Source: Haloarcula rubra
Lineage (GTDB): Archaea > Halobacteriota > Halobacteria > Halobacteriales > Haloarculaceae
DNA: 64,000 nucleotides
Reading direction: 5' to 3'
NCBI RefSeq assembly: GCF_019599465.1
Contig: NZ_RKLR01000013.1
Span: 1 to 64,000 of the forward strand
This document shows, piece after piece, positions 52,759 through 61,198 of this stretch. Made by a program: the position numbers and the translations under genes. How positions within the stretch are numbered: position 1 is the first letter of the stretch; each line of letters opens with the position of its first letter. The notes below the pieces were generated by a model that was not told where the DNA came from, did not search any database, and worked only from the letters and a program-made list of their open reading frames with translations.

Positions 52759-53734
52759 ACGAGACATAGACACGCCACACATCGCTATCACGGGCGCGGC
52801 CGGCTACATCGGCAGCCGCGTCCTCGTCGAACTGCAGGAACAGCACCCCGACTGGGAACTCACCGCCGTCGACAACTTCTACCGGGGCGACCTCCGGACC
52901 GTCGGCGACGTCGACGTCGACCACGTCGACATCCGGAACCGCGACCGGCTGGAGGCCGCGTTAGAGGGTGCCGACGTCGTTCTGCATCTGGCCGCGGTGT
53001 CGGGCGTCGACGACTGCGACGAGAACCCGGACCTGGCCTACGAGGTCAACGTGCAGGGGACCGAGAACGTCGCGTGGTTCTGCCGGAAGACCGGTGCGGC
53101 GCTGGCGTTCCCCTTCTCGATGGCCGTCATCGGCGACCCACAGGCGTTCCCCATCACCGTCGACCACCCGCGGGACCCCATCAACTGGTACGGCCGGACG
53201 AAACTCCTCTCGGAGCGAGCCATCGACACGTTCTCCGACGGCGCGTTCCCGGCCCACCAGTTCATGATATCGAACCTCTACGGTGGCCACGAGGTCGGCG
53301 GGGAGCGCATCTCGAAGGGGACCGTCATCAACTTCTTCCTCGGCCGGGCGCTGGCCGGCGAGACGCTGACCGTGTACGAGCCCGGCACCCAGTCGCGGAA
53401 CTTCGTCCACGTGAAGGACGTGGCGCGGGCGTACGTCCGGAGCGCGGAACGACTCGTAGAGCAGCTACAGGCCGGCGAGACCGGCGTCAAGAAGTTCGAG
53501 ATAGCCAGTGACGAGGACCCGAGCGTCCACGAAGTCGCGAGGCTCGTCCGTGACACGGCCGTCGAGTTCGGCTACGACCCCACGGTTGAACTCGTCGAGA
53601 ACCCCCGTGCCGGTGAGGAGACACTCGTCGACGACTTCCCGGTCGATACCACGGCTGCTCGCGAACATCTCGGCTGGGCCGCCGAACACGACGTGGCCTC
53701 GGTCGTTCGGGACGCACTGGCCGACACGGAGTAG
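52751..53734 (+). CDS. NAD-dependent sugar epimerase/dehydratase 2
   Basis: A 327-residue extended SDR, GAAGYIGS at residues 15-22 and active site SMAVIG / WYGRTK. The Ser sits in a non-canonical FPFSMAVIG. It is the third enzyme of the operon and presumably uses a related NDP-sugar. The C-terminal LVDDFPVDTTAARE fits sugar-nucleotide binding. It ends 62 bp before the next gene. Confidence 0.86.
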   Translation: MPERDIDTPHIAITGAAGYIGSRVLVELQEQHPDWELTAVDNFYRGDLRTVGDVDVDHVDIRNRDRLEAALEGADVVLHLAAVSGVDDCDENPDLAYEVNVQGTENVAWFCRKTGAALAFPFSMAVIGDPQAFPITVDHPRDPINWYGRTKLLSERAIDTFSDGAFPAHQFMISNLYGGHEVGGERISKGTVINFFLGRALAGETLTVYEPGTQSRNFVHVKDVARAYVRSAERLVEQLQAGETGVKKFEIASDEDPSVHEVARLVRDTAVEFGYDPTVELVENPRAGEETLVDDFPVDTTAAREHLGWAAEHDVASVVRDALADTE

Positions 53735-53796
53735 CGCCCACACGCCGCCTGCGGAAACCGCAACGACCATCTATCTGACTGCGCTCACCGGATGAC

Positions 53797-54279
53797 GTGA
53801 AGGTCCGGTACCGTGCCGTCGTCGCACTCCTGTTGCTGTCGGTCCTCGGGGCGAGTTTCGTCCACTACGAGGCCACCGAGGACCAGCGCTGGCCGTATCC
53901 CGACGCCGACGAACTGGCGGCAGATTACGACACCTACGTCGGCAAGCAGGCGTTCCTGTTCGGGGAGGTGACCGCTGTCGACGCCGACGGGGCTGCATTC
54001 ACTATCAAGGTCGAAGCTACCGGTGAGATTATCACCCTCAGCGTAAACGGTAGCGACGCCGATGTCGAACGAGGCGGGACCGTCCAGGTGTACGGGACAC
54101 TCGAACCCGACAGGACCGTCGACGCGCAGGTCGTCAGAGTGGTCAACGCGAGTACCGGGGCGCTTCTGTACAAGTACGGGGCCTCGTTAGTCGGTGTCCT
54201 CCTGTTCCTCGTCCTGTTCGCCCGGTACTGGCGCGTCGACACCGGCCGCTGGGTTCTGGAGGCGAGACGCGATGGCTGA
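53797..54279 (+). CDS. Membrane-anchored OB-fold-like protein
   Basis: A 160-residue protein with an N-terminal signal or anchor helix, an exterior domain of about 85 residues with alternating beta strands (GKQAFLFGEVTAV...VQVYGTLEPDRTVDAQVVRV) resembling an OB fold, and a C-terminal transmembrane segment. GTG 53797 is the start. Overlaps the next gene by 8 nt. Function unknown; envelope location likely. Confidence 0.7.
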   Translation: MKVRYRAVVALLLLSVLGASFVHYEATEDQRWPYPDADELAADYDTYVGKQAFLFGEVTAVDADGAAFTIKVEATGEIITLSVNGSDADVERGGTVQVYGTLEPDRTVDAQVVRVVNASTGALLYKYGASLVGVLLFLVLFARYWRVDTGRWVLEARRDG

Positions 54280-54763
54280 CCTGCTGACACACGTGCTGGT
54301 CCCGTTCGTCCTGCTGACCGTCGCCAGCTGGCGTGTCGACTGGCTGGACCGGCGCTGGGTCGTCGTCGGGATGGGTGGCGGCGCCATCCCTGATCTAGTC
54401 AAGGTCGACCTCGTGCTCGAGGCCGATAGCGTCGGCGCGATGCTCGGTGTGCCACTCTCCTACGGTTCGTTCTCGACGCTCGGCGGCGTCCTCGTCGTCG
54501 CAGCACTCATCACGCTGGCGTTCCGGCGCGACCACTGGCGGCGGGTGTACGGCCTGCTCGTCGCCGGGGGCCTGAGCGCGCTCGTCCTCGATGGCCTTCG
54601 GGTGTTCGCCGACGGCCACGCTTCGGCGTGGCTCTATCCGTTCACGAACTGGCGTCCGCCGACGCCGAGCCTCTACGTCTCCTCTGACCCTACGGTACTC
54701 GTCGTGACGCTCGCGCTCGCGATGGTCGTCCTCGTCGCCGACCGGTACCGGGAACCGTCGTAG
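54272..54763 (+). CDS. Membrane-bound metal-dependent hydrolase-like (YdjM/DUF457-like)
   Basis: A 163-residue protein with four to five hydrophobic segments. The start MADLLTHVLVPF with His, plus a GAIPDLVKVD motif and an Asp/His near LDGLRVFADGHASAW, resemble the LexA-regulated inner-membrane hydrolase family. Overlaps the OB-fold gene by 8 nt, suggesting joint function in envelope assembly. Enzymatic activity is not established. Confidence 0.72.
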   Translation: MADLLTHVLVPFVLLTVASWRVDWLDRRWVVVGMGGGAIPDLVKVDLVLEADSVGAMLGVPLSYGSFSTLGGVLVVAALITLAFRRDHWRRVYGLLVAGGLSALVLDGLRVFADGHASAWLYPFTNWRPPTPSLYVSSDPTVLVVTLALAMVVLVADRYREPS

Positions 54764-54769
54764 CCCGAC

Positions 54770-56074
54770 CTACCACGTCAGGCCTTCGTACGTAATCCCG
54801 TCACGCCGCTGGACAATCCGCCGACCATCTACCACCACGGGGTCGGCCATCGCGCCGAACTCGTCGTCGAGCGCCGCGAACTCGTCCCAGTCCGTGACGA
54901 CCACCGCACCGTGAGCGCCTTCCAACGCCTCGGCAGCGGACCCGGCGTACTCGACGTCGGGATATCGCTCACGCATGTTCTCGACGGCGACGGGGTCGTA
55001 CGCCACCACTTCGGCGCCCCGCTCTCGCAGGCCCTCGATGACCGGCACGGCGCGCGTGTTCCGGATGTCGTCGGTACCGGGCTTGAACGCCAGTCCGAGC
55101 ACGGCGACGCGCTTGCCGGCGACGTCGACGTGGTCGTCTAACAGGGAGAGCAGGCGCTCGGGTTGGGTGTCGTTCACTTCGACGGCGGCCGACAGGACCG
55201 CTGGGTCGTAACCCTCTTGGCGGGCCGCAGAGATAATTGCATCCGTATCTTTCGGAAAGCAACTCCCGCCCCAGCCGACCCCACTCCGCAGGAACTGCTC
55301 GCCGATGCGGTCGTCGAGACCGATGGCCTCGGCCACCTCGTAGGCGTCGACACCGAACTCCTTGCAGACGTTCCCGATGTCGTTGATGAGCGAGACCTTG
55401 CTCGCGAGGAAGGTGTTGTTGGCGTACTTTATCATCTCGGCCTCGGCGATACCCGTCTCCACCACGGGCACGTCGTCGTCGGCGGCCTCACGGAGGGGCG
55501 CGTAGAGAGCGCGTAACCGCTCGAACGCGCGTTCGTCGTCGGCGCCGAAGACGAGTTTGTCGGGGTTCAGGAAGTCCTCGACGGCGGTACCCTCCCGCTG
55601 GAACTCGGGGTTCGAGGCGACGAGGAAATCCTCCCCCCGTGTGAGTCCGGCGTCGGCGATGCGCGGGGCCAGTCGATCGTCGGTCGTCCGCGGGATGACC
55701 GTCGACTTCGTGACGACGAGGTGCGGGTCAGCAGCGTCGTCGGCGTCGGCGAGTGCTTCTCCGACGGACGTCGCGCCGGCCTCCATGTACTGCAGGTCGA
55801 TACTGCCGTCTTCGTTGGAGGGGGTCGGCAGGGCCAGCATCGTCAGGTCCGTCTCGCGGACGACGCCGTAGTCCGTGGTCGCGCGCAGTCGGTCGCCGCC
55901 GTGGTCGGCGACCAGGTCGTCCAGTCCCGGTTCGTGGATGGGCGACTCGCCGGCGTTGACCGCGTCGACGATAGCCTCGTCGACATCGATTGTCGTCACC
56001 TCGTGGCCCAACTCGGCGAGACAGGCCGCCACGGTCGTCCCGACGTAGCCGCTCCCGACGATGCTGACGTTCAT
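54770..56074 (-). CDS. aglM: UDP-glucose/GlcNAc 6-dehydrogenase (AglM-like)
   Basis: A 434-residue nucleotide-sugar dehydrogenase. The NAD site is GSGYVGTT (residues 7-14), and the catalytic Cys lies in GGSCFPKD, with [17 protein letters not shown] between. It oxidises a UDP-hexose to UDP-uronic acid, as AglM does for haloarchaeal N-glycans. It converges on the preceding gene, with a 6-bp gap, and is near the three epimerases. The substrate is inferred. Confidence 0.9.
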   Translation of the reverse strand: MNVSIVGSGYVGTTVAACLAELGHEVTTIDVDEAIVDAVNAGESPIHEPGLDDLVADHGGDRLRATTDYGVVRETDLTMLALPTPSNEDGSIDLQYMEAGATSVGEALADADDAADPHLVVTKSTVIPRTTDDRLAPRIADAGLTRGEDFLVASNPEFQREGTAVEDFLNPDKLVFGADDERAFERLRALYAPLREAADDDVPVVETGIAEAEMIKYANNTFLASKVSLINDIGNVCKEFGVDAYEVAEAIGLDDRIGEQFLRSGVGWGGSCFPKDTDAIISAARQEGYDPAVLSAAVEVNDTQPERLLSLLDDHVDVAGKRVAVLGLAFKPGTDDIRNTRAVPVIEGLRERGAEVVAYDPVAVENMRERYPDVEYAGSAAEALEGAHGAVVVTDWDEFAALDDEFGAMADPVVVDGRRIVQRRDGITYEGLTW

Positions 56075-56237
56075 CGGCGGAGGGTTGGCCACCACCGCAC
56101 TTGAGAACTCGGGTCCTTCGCCGGCGTCGTTCGGCGCTCTCTTCCGCTACGGCCTCGGGGATAATCCCCCTATAACAACGCCGTGCTGTGACGCAGGCGT
56201 GACCAGTCAGGCGACTCAGGTCGCCGTTCGGACACCA

Positions 56238-57029
56238 ATGGACACTGAACGACTCGTGTCGGTCGGCGTCGCCTCTGTCGTCGTCGTCGCCATCGGCCTC
56301 TCGGCCGCGACGCTCGGTTCGTCGATGTCGACCGACCCATCGGACGCGATAGACCCGGATTACGACATGCTCCCCGTCGGTGACGACCGGGCCGGCGAGA
56401 TAGAGGACGCTGCACAGAATCTCCACGACCGCTACACGGGCAATCCAGCACCGACCGGAGAGCGGAGCGAGAACGCGAACAGGGACCCCGACGGCTCCGA
56501 TAGGCAGTCAGCCAGCGAGTCGAGTAGCGCGAACTCGGAATCGAACGCGGGGTCGGGCGGCGAGAACAACCAGCAGCAAGCGCCGAGCGAGGGCGAGGGG
56601 ACCGGCGTCGTGCCGTCGGAGTCGAACCTGCAGGCACTCCTCGTGGCGCTCCTCTCGCTGGTGGCGCTCGCGGCGCTCGTAGGCATCGCGTACCGCTACC
56701 GCGAAGAGATTATCTCGCTGTTAGGAATGATAGTGGGGGCCGAAGCCCCGCCCGACGAGGGGAACGAAACGTTGCGACCGGCACCAGAGAACGAAGTCCA
56801 GCGAGCGTGGGTAGCCCTGCTTCGACGCGCCGGTATCGTCCGACAGCGGACGAAGACGCCCCGAGACTGTGCCCGTGCGGCCGTCGAGACGGGGTTGGAC
56901 GCCGACGCGGTCCACCAGCTCCGGCGGACGTTCGAGGACGTCGAGTACGGTGGCGCGCCGCCGTCGGGCGAGCGAGAGCGGATCGCCCGGGAATCGCTCG
57001 AGACGCTGGGGGACGACGCCGATGAGTGA
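56238..57029 (+). CDS. DUF4129 domain membrane protein
   Basis: A 263-residue protein with an N-terminal membrane helix, a long Ser/Asn/Glu/Gln-rich low-complexity exterior linker, a second helix (about residues 135-155), then a cytoplasmic DUF4129 domain (TLRPAPENEVQRAWVALLRRAG, TPRDCARAAVE). DUF4129 proteins occur with transglutaminase/DUF58/MoxR gene sets. Overlaps the next gene by 8 nt. Function unclear. Confidence 0.8.
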   Translation: MDTERLVSVGVASVVVVAIGLSAATLGSSMSTDPSDAIDPDYDMLPVGDDRAGEIEDAAQNLHDRYTGNPAPTGERSENANRDPDGSDRQSASESSSANSESNAGSGGENNQQQAPSEGEGTGVVPSESNLQALLVALLSLVALAALVGIAYRYREEIISLLGMIVGAEAPPDEGNETLRPAPENEVQRAWVALLRRAGIVRQRTKTPRDCARAAVETGLDADAVHQLRRTFEDVEYGGAPPSGERERIARESLETLGDDADE

Positions 57030-57660
57030 GCGAGCGGTGACCGGCGTCCGGCGACTCGGGTGGTACCTGCTCGTGGCCGTCGGCGTCCTCGCGTTCGCGC
57101 TGGCGGTCCTCCCCGGCGGGTCGGGCCTCTTCCCGACGGAGTCGCTCATCGACCGGGTCGGCAACGAGTACTTCCTGCTGGGGATTCTCGGCGGCGTCGC
57201 CGTCGGCGTCCTCGGGTGGATGGTCGTCCGCCGAGCGAGAGAACACGTCACGCAGGCGGACCCGCCGGAACCGGAGACGGTTCGGGACGCGCCGCCGCCC
57301 GGCGCCGAGTTCGACCGGCTGGTCGAGGGCCTGCCGACGCTCTCGGCGCGTGAGGGGAGCGAAGACGCCGAGGAACTCCGCCGGCGGTTGCGGTCGACGG
57401 TGGTCGCGACGCTGATGCGCGAGGAGGACCTGAGCGAGGAGCGTGCCGAGCGGTGGGTCGCCGAGGGCGCGTGGACCGACGACCCGGTCGCCACGCGGTT
57501 CCTGGACGAGACGGCGAGCGGCCCCCCACTGAGCGAGCGCGCTCGACTCCTGCTCCGCGGTGACTCGTGGGTCCAGCACGGCGCCAGAGCGGTCGCACGC
57601 GCCCTTCTGGAGCAGACCGACGCGGCCGACGAGCGTGGGGAAGGGAGCGAGGAGGCATGA
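57022..57660 (+). CDS. Two-TM protein of DUF58 operon (DUF7269-like)
   Basis: A 212-residue protein with two N-terminal transmembrane segments (about residues 9-30 and 47-67) and a helical, charged cytoplasmic part. It overlaps the DUF4129 gene by 8 nt and the DUF58 gene by 4 nt, so all are translated together. I recall haloarchaeal DUF7269 for this position; not verified. Confidence 0.72.
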   Translation: MSERAVTGVRRLGWYLLVAVGVLAFALAVLPGGSGLFPTESLIDRVGNEYFLLGILGGVAVGVLGWMVVRRAREHVTQADPPEPETVRDAPPPGAEFDRLVEGLPTLSAREGSEDAEELRRRLRSTVVATLMREEDLSEERAERWVAEGAWTDDPVATRFLDETASGPPLSERARLLLRGDSWVQHGARAVARALLEQTDAADERGEGSEEA

Positions 57661-58928
57661 CCACGGTCCGGACGACCGGCCGCTGGCGCGGTATCGTCGC
57701 CGTCGGCCTGTTCGCCGTCGCCGTCGGCGTCCTCGCCGACCGGCCCGCAGTGTTGCTCGTCGGGGCCGTCGGCGCCGGCTACGCGGCGTATCCCCGACTG
57801 CTCGGCCCACCGTCCGTCGAGTTGGAGTTGGAGCGCCGGCTCGACGACGGCCATCCGGCACGCGGCGACCCGGTGACGGTGACGACGCGGCTGACGAACA
57901 CCGGCGACCGCACACTGACGGACGTGCGCGTCGTCGACGGCGTCCCGCCGATGCTCACCGTCGCGTCGGCCAGTCCGCGCCACGCCGCCGTGTTGCGGCC
58001 CGGCGAGACGACGGAGTACACCTACGCCGTCGAGGCCGAACACGGCCGCCACCAGTTCGACCCCGCTACCGTCGTCGTCAGGGACGTGACCGGCGGGCAC
58101 GAGGTGGAGACGACGGTGGCGACGGGCACCGAAATCGACTGCGCCGAGTCCGTCCCCTCCCTGCCGGTGCGCCAGCAGACCAACGGCCACGCCGGTCGTC
58201 TGGTCACCGACGACGGCGGGAGCGGCATCGAGTTCCACGCCGTCCGTGAGTATCGCCGTGGGGACCCGCTGGGTCGCATCGACTCGAAACGGTGGGCCCG
58301 CACCGGCGAACTCACGACCATCGAGTTCCGCGAGGAACGGCGCACCTCGGTCCTCCTGCTGGTCGACGCCCGCGAACCGGCCTACCGGTCAGCGCGCGAG
58401 GGAACGCCCAACGCCGTCGCCCACAGCCTCGCGGCCGTCGAGCGACTGCTGGCGACGCTCGACGACACCAACGACTTCGTCGGCGTGGCCGCGCTAGGCC
58501 GGGAGTTCTGCTGGGCCGCGCCCGGCGTCGGCCCGGACCACCACGCCGACCTCCGCCGACTGCTCGGGACCCACCCTGGCCTGTCGGCGACGCCGCCGGT
58601 ACCCGGGGAGGACGGCGACGTCGCTCGGCAGACGGAGATGCTCAGGAAGCGCCTCGACACCGACACGCAGGTGCTCGTCTGCTCGCCGCTGGCCGACGAC
58701 GCCATAGTACGGACCGTGCGGACCCTGGAGGCGGCGTCCCACACCACGACGGTGCTGTGTCCGGACGTGACCGCCGACCGGACGCCCGGGCAACGGCTGG
58801 CACGCACCGAGCGCGAGAACCGGATACACGCGCTCCGCGAGGCCGGCGTCCCGGTCATCGACTGGACGCCGACCGAGTCGCTGGGCACCGTGCTTCTGGG
58901 CGAGCGACGACGGCGGTGGTCGGCGTGA
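57657..58928 (+). CDS. DUF58 domain (von Willebrand-like) protein
   Basis: A 423-residue protein with two N-terminal membrane helices, a beta-sandwich (NTGDRTLTDVRVVDGVPP) and the DUF58 region FHAVREYRRGDPLGRIDSKRWARTGELTTIEF, then a vWA-like domain. Such proteins work with MoxR AAA ATPases in an unknown assembly or repair function. ATGA overlap with the preceding gene and GTGA overlap with the following. The cognate MoxR is convergent. Confidence 0.86.
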   Translation: MTTVRTTGRWRGIVAVGLFAVAVGVLADRPAVLLVGAVGAGYAAYPRLLGPPSVELELERRLDDGHPARGDPVTVTTRLTNTGDRTLTDVRVVDGVPPMLTVASASPRHAAVLRPGETTEYTYAVEAEHGRHQFDPATVVVRDVTGGHEVETTVATGTEIDCAESVPSLPVRQQTNGHAGRLVTDDGGSGIEFHAVREYRRGDPLGRIDSKRWARTGELTTIEFREERRTSVLLLVDAREPAYRSAREGTPNAVAHSLAAVERLLATLDDTNDFVGVAALGREFCWAAPGVGPDHHADLRRLLGTHPGLSATPPVPGEDGDVARQTEMLRKRLDTDTQVLVCSPLADDAIVRTVRTLEAASHTTTVLCPDVTADRTPGQRLARTERENRIHALREAGVPVIDWTPTESLGTVLLGERRRRWSA

Positions 58929-59617
58929 CTGGCGTCGACCACCGGCCCACGCCCGTCGCCAGCGCGCTGGCGATACTGCTGGCGGGCGTCTCGACGGTAC
59001 TCTTGGCGCCCGGCCCCGACCAGCGCCTGGCCGTGTTCGGGACGGTCGCGGGCGTCGCGCTCGTCGTCTTCGGCGACCGGGACGACCTGACCGGCGAGTA
59101 CCCCCCGCTGGTCGGGCAGGCGGTCGTCGCCGTCGGGGCGATAGTCGTCGTCGCGTCGCTCTCGCACGCCCTGAGCGCGGTTAACGAGTTCGGCGCACAG
59201 GCGGAACTCGTCCCGGGACTGGTCGGTATCGTGTGCGTCGGCCTCGGAACGCGGCCGCTCAGACAGCGCATCGCCCGCCGGTTCGTCTCGGCGGGGCTGG
59301 CCGCCCTCGTCGTCGGCGTCGTCCTCACCGGCATCTTCGAGCGCGCGGAGCCACCGGCACTGCTGGCGGCGACGGCCGCCGCTATCGTTGCGTGGGACCT
59401 CGCGGAACACGCTATCAGCCTCGGCGAGCAGTTGCGGGCCGACGCCCGCACCTACACCGTCGAACTCGTCCACGCCGGTGCTAGCGGCGGCTACGGGGCC
59501 GTGCTGGTCGTCGGTGCGCTGGTCCTCTACGAGAACGGGGGGACCGGAGTGCCGCTGGGTGCGCTGGCCTTGCTCCTCGCCGCCGCCGTCACTCTGATGG
59601 CTGTTCTGTATAGGTGA
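58925..59617 (+). CDS. Polytopic membrane protein of DUF58 operon (DUF7519-like)
   Basis: A 230-residue protein with about six hydrophobic segments and a charged loop (ADARTYTVELVHAG) that resembles a helix before the last pair. GTG 58925 overlaps the DUF58 stop. The 3' end overlaps the convergent MoxR gene by 29 nt. Conserved in haloarchaeal DUF58 clusters as I recall; function unknown. Confidence 0.72.
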   Translation: MTGVDHRPTPVASALAILLAGVSTVLLAPGPDQRLAVFGTVAGVALVVFGDRDDLTGEYPPLVGQAVVAVGAIVVVASLSHALSAVNEFGAQAELVPGLVGIVCVGLGTRPLRQRIARRFVSAGLAALVVGVVLTGIFERAEPPALLAATAAAIVAWDLAEHAISLGEQLRADARTYTVELVHAGASGGYGAVLVVGALVLYENGGTGVPLGALALLLAAAVTLMAVLYR

Positions 59618-60569
59618 CCGTGGGCACCTCGACGTCGTCCAGCAGGTCCGCCACGACGGCGCGCTTCTCGACGTCGTCGACGCGCGCGTCCGGCGTCAGG
59701 ACGAGGCGATGCGAGAGGACTTCCGGCGCGATGCGGGCCACGTGGTCGGGCGTGACGTAGTCCCGGCCGCGGACGACGGCGAGCGCTCTGGCCGCCTCGA
59801 ACAACCGCTGGGTCGCTCGCGGGGAGACGCCCGTCTCGACGCGCGAGTCCTCGCGGGTCGCGCGGGCCAGTCGGACGACGTACTTCCGGACCTCTTTCTC
59901 GACGTGGACCGATTCTGGTGCCTGCCGGAGTTCTGCGGGAGCCATGGAGACGGCCTCCGTCACCGACGGCGTCCGGTCGGTGCGGGCCGCACGCCGGTCG
60001 ATAATCTCCAGTTCGCCGTCCTCGTCGGGGTAGCCCAGACTCGTCTTCACGACGAAGCGGTCGACCTGTGCCTCCGGCAGCGGGAAGGTGCCGTCCTGTT
60101 CGATTGGGTTCTGGGTCGCGATGACGAAGAAGGGGTCCGGGAGGGCGTGAGTCTCCCCGTCGATGGTGACCTGCCCCTCCGCCATCGCCTCCAGCAGTGC
60201 GGCCTGCGTCTTCGGCGACGCGCGGTTTATCTCGTCGGCGAGGACGACGTTGCCGAAGATGGGGCCCTCGCGGAACTCGAACTCCTGGGTCTTCTCGTTG
60301 AAGACGTAGGTGCCGGTGACGTCGGCCGGCAGGAGGTCCGGCGTGAACTGGATGCGCGAGAACTCGAGTCCGAGCGCGTTCGCGAGCGACCGCGCGGTGA
60401 GCGTCTTGCCGGTCCCCGGCACGTCTTCCAGCAGGACGTGGCCGCGAGCGAGGAAGCCCGACAGGACGGTTTCGAGCGTCTCTCGCTCGGTGATGACCGC
60501 GCCGGAGACGGTGTCGAGGACGGTCCCGCAGTGGTCGGCGACAGCGTCGACGTCGGTGTCCGTACTCAT
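59589..60569 (-). CDS. MoxR family AAA+ ATPase
   Basis: A 326-residue AAA+ protein of MoxR/RavA type. Walker A DVPGTGKTL around residues 49-57, Walker B VVLADEINRA, sensor 1 IATQNP and the C-terminal lid (AARALAVVRGRDYVTPDHVARIAPEVL) are intact. It remodels or inserts cofactors in a partner, here probably the DUF58 protein. The gene faces the DUF58 operon, instead of leading it. ATG 60569. Confidence 0.92.
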   Translation of the reverse strand: MSTDTDVDAVADHCGTVLDTVSGAVITERETLETVLSGFLARGHVLLEDVPGTGKTLTARSLANALGLEFSRIQFTPDLLPADVTGTYVFNEKTQEFEFREGPIFGNVVLADEINRASPKTQAALLEAMAEGQVTIDGETHALPDPFFVIATQNPIEQDGTFPLPEAQVDRFVVKTSLGYPDEDGELEIIDRRAARTDRTPSVTEAVSMAPAELRQAPESVHVEKEVRKYVVRLARATREDSRVETGVSPRATQRLFEAARALAVVRGRDYVTPDHVARIAPEVLSHRLVLTPDARVDDVEKRAVVADLLDDVEVPTVTYTEQPSE

Positions 60570-60776
60570 CGAGCGGTGACAGAGGGATTGCGGGCTTAGT
60601 TATCGCCGGCCTACCGGTTCCCCTGGCGACGAGAGGGGACAGCAGTCGGGTCGGTACGAAACGGGTACTGGGAGACTGGGACGGTGGTCTGTCTGCGTGG
60701 ACGTCGACACTCCCCCTCCCAGCGCCACCGGTCGGTCTTTACACGTGAAGCACTCCACATCGAGCTATCGCGCCAC

Positions 60777-60962
60777 TCAGCTAGCGTCGAGCAATGCGCG
60801 GCTCAATTCGCTCTTCCGGTGTGCGGTCTGCAGATGTCGATAGAGCGTCTTCGGGTCGTTCTCGAAGACGCAGAGCGGACAGCGGGCCGTCCCGTCGTCG
60901 CTCGGGTCGCCGCCGTCAACGTCCTCGGTACGAGTAGCGAATGCGATTTCGTCGGTCGCCAT
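60777..60962 (-). CDS. C2H2 zinc-finger micro-protein, 61 aa
   Basis: A 61-residue protein with Cys28-x2-Cys31, His43-x4-His48 (CPLCVFENDPKTLYRHLQTAH), a single C2H2 finger with a 22-residue acidic lead. Haloarchaeal C2H2 micro-proteins are mostly uncharacterised; some bind DNA or RNA. It lies between the MoxR and halolysin genes with its own gaps of about 200 bp on each side. Confidence 0.75.
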   Translation of the reverse strand: MATDEIAFATRTEDVDGGDPSDDGTARCPLCVFENDPKTLYRHLQTAHRKSELSRALLDAS

Positions 60963-61198
60963 GATACAGTAGCCAGTATCGCTGTCGACGGTCTAACTCT
61001 TGACTGCAAGTAGCTAGACCGGATGGTTCGCGACGACACCGAGAGCGACAGTACCGGGCCGAACGCCCGTGCGTACTGGTGCGCTACACTGTCGCACTCG
61101 GATCCGAATCGACAGCCAGCACGGTCGTTCGAGGCGAACGGCGACTGGGCCGTGCGTAGTGTCGCAATGCCTAAGCTGTATGGTTGTGATTACCAAGC

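Noticed and set aside
61014-61198. Small gene upstream of the halolysin
   Set aside because: The open frames there are Arg/Thr-rich shadows without a plausible start; the stretch is better read as the protease promoter region.
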